Notes under the pieces: generated by a model
Told to the model about the DNA's origin: nothing
Databases searched by the model: none
What the model saw: the letters and a program-made list of their open reading frames with translations, nothing else
In this document: positions 41,559-49,624 of the stretch, in pieces
How positions within the stretch are numbered: the first letter of the stretch is position 1
Layout: each line of letters starts with the position of its first letter
Made by a program: the position numbers and the translations under genes
Source: an uncultured Lachnospiraceae bacterium
GTDB taxonomy: Bacteria; Bacillota; Clostridia; Lachnospirales; Lachnospiraceae
Assembly: GCA_910584965.1 (NCBI GenBank)
Contig: CAJUDZ010000011.1
Location: forward strand, 1-64,000
DNA length: 64,000 bases
Reading direction: 5' to 3'

Positions 41559-43775
41559 TTATATGCCAAAATCGTCTTCTTGATCTTCTTCGCTGACTTT
41601 CGGCGGCTCTCCGACGCCTGTTACCGGCACGTCGCCTTCTCCGCCCGTAATCAAAGCATCTCCATTTACCGACGCCCCCGTCTCGGGGTCAAACAGCTTG
41701 CCCGTTCCAGGCTCTTTCAGATACCCGGATTCCGGATCCAGCGGGAACGTTTTCCAGCTCTCCGTATCCGCATTTGATTCAGGCTCCGGTTCTTCTTCCT
41801 CCCCTTCATCTCCTTCTTCGCCCTCTTCCTCTGCTCCCGGCTGCTGCATCGTTATCTGCATCTGCAGTTCTTCCAGTTCTTTGATTTCTTTTTCGGATAA
41901 TTCTTCTGTCATAAAAATATTCAAATACGGCAGCACTTCCGTCAGAACCGCGCGCACGATTCTTGTCGCATACTTCGCATCGTCCTGCTGCGCCGCATTC
42001 GGCCTGTCCACGACAACGTAGATCGCGATTTCCGGGTTATCTATCGGAGCATAACCGAGGAAAGATACAACATACTCCTTATTGCCGCGGGGCAGCGTCT
42101 CCGCGGTACCTGTCTTCCCTCCGATCATATAGCCCGCCGGTCTGGCCGTTTTACCGGTTCCCTTCTCACCGCTTACTACCATATTACAGTATTCCCGTAT
42201 CGTATCGCTCGTAGACTGGGATACCGTCTGTTTCAGCAGTCTTGGCGTAATATTTTCTACCGTCGCGCCGTCCGAAGTCATGATTCTGCTCACCACATGC
42301 GGCTCATAATAGTATCCGCCGTTGATCAGAGAGCAGAAGCCCGTAATCATCTGAATCATCGAAGCGTTGAAACCCTGCCCGAACGAGCAGGTCGCAAGCT
42401 CCGTTTGACGGATATTGTCTTTATTATATACAAGGGAAGCCGTTCTTGACTCTCCCGCAAGGTCGATGTTGGTCTTGAGCCCGAAGCCGAACAGATGCTG
42501 GAAATCGATAAAACGGTCCTTTCCGAGTTTAAACGCCACATGCATCAAAACAACGTTGCAGGAACGCTCGATTCCTTCCGCGACGGAAATATAACCGTCT
42601 CCGTATATCTGATGGCATTTGATTTTGTAATCGCCCACTTCCAGACGCCCTTCACAGTTAAATTTCTCTTCTCCCGTAATTGCACCTGTCTCAAGCGCCG
42701 CCGCCACCGTAAACGGTTTGGATACGGAGCCCGGTTCATAGGTATCTGTGATGCAGAAGTTCTTCCAGAGGGCGTCCAGATGCCTGTACATCGCTTCGTC
42801 ATCCATCGCGCTGATTTTTTCCGCCGTCAGATATTCCCCGGTCCGCTTCCATTCCGCATCCAGTTCCGGCATGCCGATCAGGTTATCCGTATTTCTCGTA
42901 TCGTTCAGATCATAATTTGGATAGCTGGCCATTGCGAGGATATTGCCGGTATTTACCTCCATAATGATGCAGCCGACATTATGTGCTCCGTTGCCTTCCC
43001 GGACATTGTCCTTATATTCTTCATTAAATTCCAGCAGATGCTTTTCCACAATGCTTTGAATGTTTCCGTCTATCGTGGTCTGGATATTATATCCGTCGAT
43101 GGCGGGAATCGTCGTCCGCTGCAAATTGGAATCATCGTTCAGATAACCATACTTGCGGCCGTTCGTACCGCACAGAATATCATTATAATACTCTTCCAGA
43201 CCATACTGTCCCGCATTATCACTTGTCGTAAAACCGATCACGTCACAGGCAAGCGATCCGTTCGGATACTCCCTTTTATACTCGTCCTCAAACCAGATGC
43301 CCTTGATATGAGAACCGTTCTCCTCATCGTTTTGCAATGCCTTAAATTTTTCCACCTGATCGTATTCCAGACGTCTTGCAAGTACATAATAAGAAGAATT
43401 GGGATGCGAAGCGATATATTCCCGCACCTTTCCCGTATCGATATTAAACGCGGTGCGCAGCGCATTCAGCGTAGGCTCCAGATTCTCCTCATCATCCATC
43501 AACACCTTCGTGTCCAGAATAACATTGTAGACTTTATTGCTGATCGCCAGAACCGTACCGTTGGCATCCAGTATTTCACCGCGTTTAAAAGGTATTGTCA
43601 CAGAATCATATTCAAGCTGTGACAATACCTGCTTTTTATAATCGTTTCCTTTATCCTTATTAATTAAAATCAGCCGGACGCTCAAAGCGATGAAAGCCGC
43701 CAGTACACATAAAAAAAGTACCATGAGCTTACGCTGCATCCAGAATTTAAATTTACTCGCATGTCCCTGTTTCAT
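41559..43775 (-). CDS. Class B penicillin-binding protein (SpoVD/FtsI type)
   Basis: 738 residues from ATG 43775, where GGAG is 9 nt upstream; a TTG at 43790 would add five. One transmembrane helix (about 15-35), dimerisation domain from RGEILDANGTVLAISN, transpeptidase domain with SVSK in YEPGSVSKPF, SCN in ERSCNVVLM and a normal KTGT in GGKTGTAETLPRG. The 100-residue tail has no PASTA domain but a Glu-rich stretch and then a Gly/Pro/Asp-rich end. It cross-links septal or spore-cortex peptidoglycan together with FtsW or SpoVE. Third gene of the dcw operon. Confidence 0.92.
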   Translation of the reverse strand: MKQGHASKFKFWMQRKLMVLFLCVLAAFIALSVRLILINKDKGNDYKKQVLSQLEYDSVTIPFKRGEILDANGTVLAISNKVYNVILDTKVLMDDEENLEPTLNALRTAFNIDTGKVREYIASHPNSSYYVLARRLEYDQVEKFKALQNDEENGSHIKGIWFEDEYKREYPNGSLACDVIGFTTSDNAGQYGLEEYYNDILCGTNGRKYGYLNDDSNLQRTTIPAIDGYNIQTTIDGNIQSIVEKHLLEFNEEYKDNVREGNGAHNVGCIIMEVNTGNILAMASYPNYDLNDTRNTDNLIGMPELDAEWKRTGEYLTAEKISAMDDEAMYRHLDALWKNFCITDTYEPGSVSKPFTVAAALETGAITGEEKFNCEGRLEVGDYKIKCHQIYGDGYISVAEGIERSCNVVLMHVAFKLGKDRFIDFQHLFGFGLKTNIDLAGESRTASLVYNKDNIRQTELATCSFGQGFNASMIQMITGFCSLINGGYYYEPHVVSRIMTSDGATVENITPRLLKQTVSQSTSDTIREYCNMVVSGEKGTGKTARPAGYMIGGKTGTAETLPRGNKEYVVSFLGYAPIDNPEIAIYVVVDRPNAAQQDDAKYATRIVRAVLTEVLPYLNIFMTEELSEKEIKELEELQMQITMQQPGAEEEGEEGDEGEEEEPEPESNADTESWKTFPLDPESGYLKEPGTGKLFDPETGASVNGDALITGGEGDVPVTGVGEPPKVSEEDQEDDFGI

Positions 43776-43801
43776 ACAATATTTCTCCAATCGGCATCCG
43801 T

Positions 43802-44422
43802 TCAGTCCGGAATTGGCGCTACCTGTTTGACATAATCATTATTTTCGCTCTGGAAAACCACAATCTGTCCTTCTTCCGCATACTGCATGCCAAGTTCCTG
43901 AATCGCAATCCTTCTGACTTCCTCCAGATCAATACTGCTCGTAATTCTGTTATATTCTTCATCGTTTGCAAGCTTTAAATCGTTTAATTCTCCCTCTAAC
44001 GCCGCAATTCTTTTGATGCTGTTCGTAATATCGGACTGAAGACCGATATAGCCAACCAGAATACAACCTGTCGCAAACAGGGCGGCGCTCAGAAACAGCA
44101 CGTAGCCCAGACTCATATGCTCTGCTTTTTCTCTGTTTTTTCTTGCCGTATTGCTTAATTTTTTCTTAGGACTCTGCTCGATTTCTCTCGTAACATCCAG
44201 CTTTCTTACCGCGCTGCCCTGTATATAATGTGTGCGCCCGCCGGACTGCTGGCTTCTTCTGCTCTGCGTATTAGAACCGCTTCGCATGCTCATGCCGCTC
44301 TGTGCAGTGCTTTTCTGCGCATGTGCATTGTTTTTCTGCGCATGTGCATTGTTTTTCTGCGCATGTGCACTTCGTCCGCCCTGCATTCGCGCGCCGGATG
44401 TTCTTTCCCGAACTGCTGCCAT
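43802..44422 (-). CDS. FtsL-like septum protein with heptapeptide repeats
   Basis: 206 residues from ATG 44422 (GAGAGG 11 nt upstream; a TTG at 44443 is an alternative). The N-terminal 100 residues are basic, Gln/Ser/Asn-rich and disordered, with AHAQKNN repeated three times by a 21-bp DNA repeat (about 44309-44371). Then one transmembrane helix (LGYVLFLSAALFATGCILVG, about 111-130), a leucine-zipper-like coiled coil (ITNSIKRIAALEGELNDLKLAN) and a short tail. The position between rsmH and the first PBP, and the layout, fit FtsL. Confidence 0.85.
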   Translation of the reverse strand: MAAVRERTSGARMQGGRSAHAQKNNAHAQKNNAHAQKSTAQSGMSMRSGSNTQSRRSQQSGGRTHYIQGSAVRKLDVTREIEQSPKKKLSNTARKNREKAEHMSLGYVLFLSAALFATGCILVGYIGLQSDITNSIKRIAALEGELNDLKLANDEEYNRITSSIDLEEVRRIAIQELGMQYAEEGQIVVFQSENNDYVKQVAPIPD

Positions 44423-44470
44423 ACTGCTATATTCCTCTCTCAATTCCGATTTCGCACGGTTTCCATGCGA

Positions 44471-45415
44471 TTATATACTTCCGCCCCGCTCAAAGACTCT
44501 CAGCTTTGCGCTCTTGGCTCTTCTGTTTTCCGCGATCTCTTCTTCGGACGGTAAAATCGGCTTCCTTGTAATCGATTTTCCCTTCGATACTCTGCCGCAT
44601 GTACAGACCGGAAATTCCGGCGGACAAATACACGGATTTTCATTCTCCCGGAAGGCCGATTTGACAATCCGGTCTTCCAGCGAATGGAAGGTGATGATGC
44701 AGAGCCTTCCCCCTGGATTCAACATTTCAATAAACTCGTCCAACGAATTTTTTAAAACCTCCAGTTCCCGGTTGCATTCGATGCGAATCGCCTGAAAAGT
44801 CCTTTTGGATGGATGTCCCCCTTCTTTCCGCATTTTCGCTGGTATCGCCGCTTTGATGATTTCGTTCAGTTCCCCCGTTGTTTCCAGGGGCCTGTCCTTT
44901 CTCGCCAGCACAATATGTTTTGCGATATTTTTGGCAAATTTTTCTTCTCCGTAGTCCCGGATAACCCGGTAAAGCTCCATTTCCGAATAAGTATTGACGA
45001 TTTCCTTCGCGCTGACCGACTGCCGCGTATCCATGCGCATATCGAGCGCCGCGTCATACTGATAGGAAAAACCTCTTTCAACCTGGTCAAGCTGGTAAGA
45101 GGATACGCCGAGGTCTAATACGATGCCGTCCGCTTTGTCAACACCTATGCTTCGCAGCGCGTTTTTTGCATTACAGTAATTATCCCTGATAATCGTAACT
45201 TTTTCCCGAAAAGGTTCCAGCCTTTTTTCGGCCGCCAGAATGGCTTCCCCGTCCTGATCGATGCCGATCAGCCTGCCCTTTTCTGTCAGCCTGGAGGCGA
45301 TTTGATAAGAATGCCCGCCGCCTCCAAGCGTTCCGTCTATGTAGATTCCTTCGGGTCTTACCCTCAGATTCCGTATTGTCTCTTCCAATAAAACCGATGT
45401 ATGTTTAAACTCCAT
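44471..45415 (-). CDS. rsmH: 16S rRNA (cytosine-1402-N4) methyltransferase RsmH
   Basis: 314 residues; methylates C1402 of 16S rRNA using SAM. Start HTSVLLEETI, SAM loop YIDGTLGGGGHSYQI (about 25-39), GIDQDGEAI, LDLGVSSYQLD near 100, the substrate block RRTFQA-like KRTFQAIRIECNREL near 205, and the Cys-rich CICPPEFPVCTCG before the final arginine-rich helix. 19 nt downstream of mraZ. Confidence 0.97.
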   Translation of the reverse strand: MEFKHTSVLLEETIRNLRVRPEGIYIDGTLGGGGHSYQIASRLTEKGRLIGIDQDGEAILAAEKRLEPFREKVTIIRDNYCNAKNALRSIGVDKADGIVLDLGVSSYQLDQVERGFSYQYDAALDMRMDTRQSVSAKEIVNTYSEMELYRVIRDYGEEKFAKNIAKHIVLARKDRPLETTGELNEIIKAAIPAKMRKEGGHPSKRTFQAIRIECNRELEVLKNSLDEFIEMLNPGGRLCIITFHSLEDRIVKSAFRENENPCICPPEFPVCTCGRVSKGKSITRKPILPSEEEIAENRRAKSAKLRVFERGGSI

Positions 45416-45433
45416 TTTGTTTCCTGTGTCCCT

Positions 45434-45868
45434 CTAAATACCAAGCCCAAGCTCGGCCATGTGCTCCGCTATCTCGTCCATATCATCATAAGCCGCCATT
45501 CCGTCGAAACGTTCTTTGCTCCAGATTTCGATTCTGCTCCCGACGCCGATCAGAACGACATCCTTATTCAATTCCGCAAATTCTCTCAGTACATTAGGCA
45601 CCAGGATTCTTCCCTGTTTATCTACCTCTGCTTCCGTTGCTCCGGCCAGGAAAAAACGTACAAACTTTCTGGCATCTTTATTGGTAAGGGGCAGCGATTT
45701 CAGCTTTTCTTCAAATACATTCCACTCTGCGTTGTCATACACAAACAGACAGCCATCCAATCCTTTCGTCACCACGAAAACGTCTCCCAGCGCTTCGCGG
45801 AATTTGGATGGAACGATCAGCCTGCCTTTTGCATCGATTGTGTGATTGTATTCTCCCATAAACATCAT
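45434..45868 (-). CDS. mraZ: Transcriptional regulator MraZ
   Basis: 144 residues from ATG 45868 (ATG 45865 and 45856 and TTG 45871 are also possible; AGGTGA lies a few bases upstream). Two SpoVT/AbrB-like half domains with the DxxxR motifs DAKGRLIVP and DKQGRILVP. MraZ binds repeats at its own promoter and controls the dcw operon. Four matching repeats at 10-bp spacing are present at 45937-45972. Confidence 0.96.
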   Translation of the reverse strand: MMFMGEYNHTIDAKGRLIVPSKFREALGDVFVVTKGLDGCLFVYDNAEWNVFEEKLKSLPLTNKDARKFVRFFLAGATEAEVDKQGRILVPNVLREFAELNKDVVLIGVGSRIEIWSKERFDGMAAYDDMDEIAEHMAELGLGI

Positions 45869-45936
45869 CAATCACCTGCCATAAAGTGTCTGCCACGGTC
45901 TGCTTCCAAAGGGTCGATGTGAATCGCTTATATTCA

Positions 45937-45972
45937 CCACTTTGAACCACTTCGCTCCACTTTCCACCACTT
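45937..45972 (-). promoter_or_regulatory. MraZ box: four AAGTGG repeats
   Basis: Minus strand AAGTGG begins at 45972, 45962, 45952 and 45942, an exact 10-bp period, in the leader between the promoter (45981-46009) and mraZ. This is the known form of the MraZ binding site. Confidence 0.9.
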
Positions 45973-45980
45973 CGAATATT

Positions 45981-46009
45981 ATTTTATATTAAAACAGATC
46001 ATTATGCAA
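45981..46009 (-). promoter_or_regulatory. dcw operon promoter
   Basis: Minus strand TTGCAT (46009-46004), 17 bp, TAAAAT (45986-45981). The start point near 45974 touches the first MraZ repeat. With the MraZ box and the terminator at 46051-46080 this explains the 45869-46217 gap. Confidence 0.75.
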
Positions 46010-46050
46010 GTAAAAACAGGAGGTTTTTCTAAAATCACCGCGCAAAAAAA

Positions 46051-46080
46051 ACAGAGGCGGCATCTCATGCCGGCCTCTGT
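46051..46080 (-). terminator. Terminator downstream of lgt
   Basis: ACAGAGGCGGCAT (46051-46063) pairs with ATGCCGGCCTCTGT (46067-46080, one bulge); the minus strand continues in T8. It insulates the dcw promoter from lgt. Confidence 0.85.
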
Positions 46081-46217
46081 CTGTGCCCATCTTATATCGC
46101 TTTTTCAGCCCTTAAATTCTTTTCCCAAATCCGCTTCCTGCCATATTTTCCGCAGGACAGCGCAATGTTATATCCGCTCCTTGTGTCCCCTTGTCCGCCA
46201 ATGGGATTATCATTTTT

Positions 46218-47117
46218 TTAGTTATTATCTGTTTTATTTTTCGTTTTTCCATCATTCTTTTTCAAACGATACCGGATTATGAAATCCGCCGCCGCGGATA
46301 CCACCACAAAAATCAGCGCGAGCAGCTGAGATACCGGAATGGTCGTTCCGGCAAGGTAAAGCTGGTCGGTACGGATACCTTCTATCCAGAATCTTCCAAG
46401 CCCGTACCCTCCCAGATAAAGAAGACATATCTCTCCGTCAAATTTCTTATGTTTCCGGTACAGCAGCATGAGTCCCATCAACGCCAGATTCCACAGCCCT
46501 TCATATAAAAAGGTGGGATGTACCTGAATATAATTTGTTCCGTCCAAAATATGAGCCGCTACATTGGCCGAAATATCCCTGCTTCTGACCGCCTCGATCG
46601 GAAGCCGCATGGCAAGCAGGCTGTCCGTATATTCCCCAAACACTTCCCGGTTCAGAAAATTGCCCCAGCGGCCGATCACCTGTCCAAGCACAAGCCCTGG
46701 CATACAGATATCGCCAAGCTGTAAAAAAGAAATCTTCTTAATCCGGCAATACACATACAATGTGATAAACGCGGCGATTACCGCGCCGTAAATCGCAAGG
46801 CCGCCATGCCGTAAATTCAGAATCTCCAGGAGATTGTTTTTATACATGTCCCATTCGAAGATCACATAATAGATTCTGGCACCGATAATGGAAAAAATCA
46901 GGGCATACAGTATAAAATCCCAGACAATATCCGGATCTTTCTTTTCCCGCTTTGCCACATGCGCCGCCATAAGCACGCCGCTCAACACGCCAAGCCCGAT
47001 CATTACGCCGTACAGCGCGATCTGGAATCCGAAAACGCTGAATGATTTCGGTACATTTTCCAAATAAAGCCCGATATTCGGAAACGCGATATCCGCGCTG
47101 TTCATAATATCCTTCAT
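46218..47117 (-). CDS. lgt: Prolipoprotein diacylglyceryl transferase
   Basis: 299 residues, about seven helices. Transfers diacylglycerol from phosphatidylglycerol to the lipobox Cys of prolipoproteins, such as the DUF4430 lipoprotein of this window. The signature GQVIGRWGNFLNREVFG (about 145-161), the HGGLAIYG block near 103 and the late GRFWIEGIRTDQL are all intact. It is 34 nt downstream of ychF and likely co-transcribed. Confidence 0.96.
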   Translation of the reverse strand: MKDIMNSADIAFPNIGLYLENVPKSFSVFGFQIALYGVMIGLGVLSGVLMAAHVAKREKKDPDIVWDFILYALIFSIIGARIYYVIFEWDMYKNNLLEILNLRHGGLAIYGAVIAAFITLYVYCRIKKISFLQLGDICMPGLVLGQVIGRWGNFLNREVFGEYTDSLLAMRLPIEAVRSRDISANVAAHILDGTNYIQVHPTFLYEGLWNLALMGLMLLYRKHKKFDGEICLLYLGGYGLGRFWIEGIRTDQLYLAGTTIPVSQLLALIFVVVSAAADFIIRYRLKKNDGKTKNKTDNN

Positions 47118-47151
47118 GTTTTTTCCTTCCTATATATAATTATTCGATGCA

Positions 47152-48249
47152 CTAGACATTAAAACGGAACAAAATTACATCTCCGTCCTTCACGACATAC
47201 TCTTTGCCTTCCATACCGACAAGCCCTTTTTCCCTGGCGGCCGCAAGAGACCCCTGTTCCAGCAGATCTTTATAGTTCACAACCTCCGCTTTGATAAAAC
47301 CCCTTTCGAAATCGGTATGTATCTTACCGGCCGCCTGCGGCGCCTTCGTACCGATCTTAATCGTCCACGCTCTTGTCTCGTCTTCTCCGGCGGTTAAAAA
47401 GCTCATCAGCCCCAGAATATGATAGCTCGCCTTAATCAGTTTCTGCAGACCGGACTCCTTTAATCCCAAATCCTCCAGAAACATAGCCGTCTCTTCCTCG
47501 TCCAGCTCCGCGATCTCCTGTTCAATCTGCGCGCAGATCACGAAGACTTCACTGTCATTCTCCGATGCGAAAGCCCGCACACGGGATACCTGTCCGTTTC
47601 CGGCACCGTCGTCTGCCAGATCTTCTTCCGCAACGTTTGCCGCAAAAATAACCGGCTTATAGGTCAGCAGATTATAGGATGCAAGCAGCGCCTGCTCGTC
47701 TTCGTCTTCCGTCTCGAAACTACTCGCCAGTTTTCCCGCTTCCAGATGGGCTTTGATCTTCTCCAGCAGCGCAAACTCTTTTCCGAGCGTTTTATCCATT
47801 CTCGCGCCTTTGCCCACTTTGGCAATTCTTCTTTCCAGTATTTCCAGATCGGAAAAAATAAGCTCCAGATTGATTGTCTCAATATCCCGCATCGGGTCGA
47901 TGGAGCCGTCCACATGCACGATATTGGAATCCTCGAAGCAGCGCACCACATGGACAACCGCATCCACTTCCCGGATATTGCTCAGAAACTGGTTGCCAAG
48001 ACCTTCTCCTTTGGACGCGCCCTTCACAAGTCCGGCAATATCCACAAATTCGATCGTTGCCGGCGTTACCTTTTTGGACCGGTACATGTCTCCAAGCAGC
48101 TTCAGCCGTTCGTCGGGAACGGCCACGATACCGATATTCGGATCTATGGTACAGAACGGATAATTGGCCGATTCCGCACCCGCTTTTGTTAATGAATTAA
48201 ATAACGTACTTTTTCCGACGTTTGGCAGACCTACGATTCCGAGTTTCAT
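47152..48249 (-). CDS. ychF: Ribosome-binding ATPase YchF
   Basis: 365 residues; Obg-family P-loop NTPase that prefers ATP. G1 GLPNVGKST (residues 6-14), G3 DIAGLVKGASKGEGLGN near 69, and the NxxE form of G4 (FAANVAEEDL) that explains ATP use; C-terminal TGS domain ending EYVVKDGDVILFRFNV. AAGGAGG before the ATG. The long leader upstream (48250-48558) holds a promoter, a tiny ORF and a folded RNA element. Confidence 0.97.
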   Translation of the reverse strand: MKLGIVGLPNVGKSTLFNSLTKAGAESANYPFCTIDPNIGIVAVPDERLKLLGDMYRSKKVTPATIEFVDIAGLVKGASKGEGLGNQFLSNIREVDAVVHVVRCFEDSNIVHVDGSIDPMRDIETINLELIFSDLEILERRIAKVGKGARMDKTLGKEFALLEKIKAHLEAGKLASSFETEDEDEQALLASYNLLTYKPVIFAANVAEEDLADDGAGNGQVSRVRAFASENDSEVFVICAQIEQEIAELDEEETAMFLEDLGLKESGLQKLIKASYHILGLMSFLTAGEDETRAWTIKIGTKAPQAAGKIHTDFERGFIKAEVVNYKDLLEQGSLAAAREKGLVGMEGKEYVVKDGDVILFRFNV

Positions 48250-48311
48250 ATCTATTTATATCCTCCTTAAAAACCTTGATTTTATGCAAGTTTAGCCTTT
48301 CAAGGCTTTGG

Positions 48312-48335
48312 TTACGTACCAATTTACGTACCAAT
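48312..48335. repeat. 12-bp tandem direct repeat
   Basis: TTACGTACCAAT occurs twice in direct contact (48312-48323, 48324-48335); the second copy runs into the outer stem of the RNA-like element. Confidence 0.7.
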
Positions 48336-48464
48336 CTGAACCATTCAAAATTTCAAAATAGATTTTTGAGCCATGCTTGCATGAGCGGAAATATCTATTT
48401 GAAATTTTAGTTGGCGAAGCCAGCGAGCGAAAAAACGAATGTTTTCGAGCTACGTGGTTCAGAT
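48334..48464 (-). ncRNA. Candidate structured RNA in the ychF leader
   Basis: Outer 10-bp stem ATCTGAACCA / TGGTTCAGAT (48334-48343 with 48455-48464). Inside, read on the minus strand: an imperfect hairpin CGAAAAC...GTTTTTTCG (about 48427-48448), a perfect short hairpin TGGC-TTC-GCCA (48411-48421), and a long stem AAAATTTCAAATAGAT / ATCTATTTTGAAATTTT (about 48347-48409) capped by GCATG-like pairs. That is a four-way-junction layout. It could be a cis-regulatory RNA or a small inverted-repeat element; no known class recognised. Confidence 0.5.
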
Positions 48465-48523
48465 ATTAAACCACCTTGCGAGACGCTGCAATTTTTTCAA
48501 TTTCCTTTTAAGTTTTTCCCCAT
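48459..48523 (-). CDS. Possible tiny basic peptide, frameshifted or leader ORF
   Basis: ATG 48523 has a near-perfect AAAGGAG 8 nt upstream and lies about 35 nt after a strong promoter. In frame 0 it gives only MGKNLKGN. A -1 shift at GGAAAAAC (or one more A in the run) opens LKRKLKKLQRLARWFNI, ending at 48459, a 21-residue strongly basic, amphipathic helix. Possibilities: a real small protein with an indel in a homopolymer, -1 frameshifting (the site is not a canonical heptamer), or a leader peptide for ychF. The TGA of the shifted frame sits inside the outer stem of the RNA element. Confidence 0.4.
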
Positions 48524-48564
48524 AGTAAAAGCTCCTTTCAAAAAAGAGCCTTAACACTTACGTC

Positions 48565-48593
48565 AGTATAGCATATCAAAGCTCAAAAGTAAA
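48565..48593 (-). promoter_or_regulatory. Promoter of the tiny ORF / ychF leader
   Basis: Minus strand TTTACT (48593-48588), 17 bp, TATACT (48570-48565) with an extended TGC before it. Start point near 48558. Confidence 0.75.
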
Positions 48594-48623
48594 TTGCAGG
48601 ATTTTTATATTTCCGCACAAAAA

Positions 48624-48643
48624 AAGCACCCCAAAAGGTGCTT
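48624..48643 (-). terminator. Terminator of the murE-rsgA operon
   Basis: AAGCACC (48624-48630) / GGTGCTT (48637-48643); the minus strand continues in T-rich TTTTTTTGTG. It lies 97 nt past the rsgA stop. Confidence 0.85.
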
Positions 48644-48739
48644 GTCACAATTCTGTTTTTGTTTTTTATTTTTTATACTGTATGAAACGACAGAACAGAT
48701 GCAAAATCCCTGAAAACATTGAAAACCCGGAAATTCCAT

Positions 48740-49618
48740 TTAATAACGTCTGATATCTTTTAACTCCTGATACAGCGCCTTATAATTATCATAGCGCACC
48801 CGGCTGATCAGCCCCTGCTCCACCGCCGCCTTTACGCCGCAGTCAGGCTCGCTGATATGGGCACAGCCGCCAAATCTGCAGGCCGGTTCGTACCGTTCAA
48901 ATTCCGGGTAAAAGCCGCTCAGCTCTTCTTTCCTGATTTCCGCAATATGCAGAGACGTGAATCCGGGCGTATCCATGATATAGGTGTTTTCCCCGAGCGC
49001 GATCATCTCGGAATGTCTGGTAGTATGCTTTCCTCTTTCGATTTTCCGGCTGATGCTCCCGGTCTCCATGCCGGCTTCCGGGGCCAGCGCATTGATGATC
49101 GTCGATTTGCCTACGCCGCTCGGCCCGGCCAGCGCCGTAGTGCGTCCGGTCAGCAGGCTTCTCAGTTCTTCCAGGCCTTCCTTCTTTCCGGCGCTGACAA
49201 ACAGCACTCTGTAACCGCATGTTTCATAGGCTCTGACGAGCGCAGCCTTTTCCGCTTCCGTCGCAATATCCTGTTTATTAAAACAGATGACGCTCGTCAG
49301 TTTCTGCTGCTCCATCCGGATCAAAAAGCGGTCTAACAGCCGGAAATCCGGGGCAGGCTTCACGATCGCAAAAATCACTAGAGCCTGATCGATATTGGCC
49401 ACCGCCGGACGGAGCAGTTCGCTCCCTCTCGGCAAGATCTCCGTGATGTTTCCTTCTTTTTCCTGATCATCCAGTATCGTCACGGAAACGTTATCCCCCA
49501 CAAGCGGTTTGATCTGCTGGTTACGGAAAACGCCCCTTGCCTTACATTCATAAACGCCTTTGTCCTCTATATGCACATAATAAAATCCCGCAATTCCCTT
49601 AATTATCTTTCCAGTCAT
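48740..49618 (-). CDS. rsgA: Ribosome small-subunit GTPase RsgA
   Basis: 292 residues; circularly permuted GTPase that checks late 30S assembly. N-terminal OB fold (1-70), then G4 FNKQD near 113, G1 AGPSGVGKST near 164-173, G3 DTPGF near 216, and a zinc domain CRFGGCAHISEPDCGVK near 249-265. It follows pknB by 6 nt, a common association of the PASTA kinase with RsgA in Firmicutes, where the kinase can phosphorylate it. Confidence 0.97.
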   Translation of the reverse strand: MTGKIIKGIAGFYYVHIEDKGVYECKARGVFRNQQIKPLVGDNVSVTILDDQEKEGNITEILPRGSELLRPAVANIDQALVIFAIVKPAPDFRLLDRFLIRMEQQKLTSVICFNKQDIATEAEKAALVRAYETCGYRVLFVSAGKKEGLEELRSLLTGRTTALAGPSGVGKSTIINALAPEAGMETGSISRKIERGKHTTRHSEMIALGENTYIMDTPGFTSLHIAEIRKEELSGFYPEFERYEPACRFGGCAHISEPDCGVKAAVEQGLISRVRYDNYKALYQELKDIRRY

Positions 49619-49624
49619 TCATCC

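Noticed and set aside
42495..43622. Plus-strand open frame of 375 codons opposite the first PBP gene
   Set aside because: Antisense shadow of a well-defined transpeptidase; no ribosome site and no recognisable motifs.
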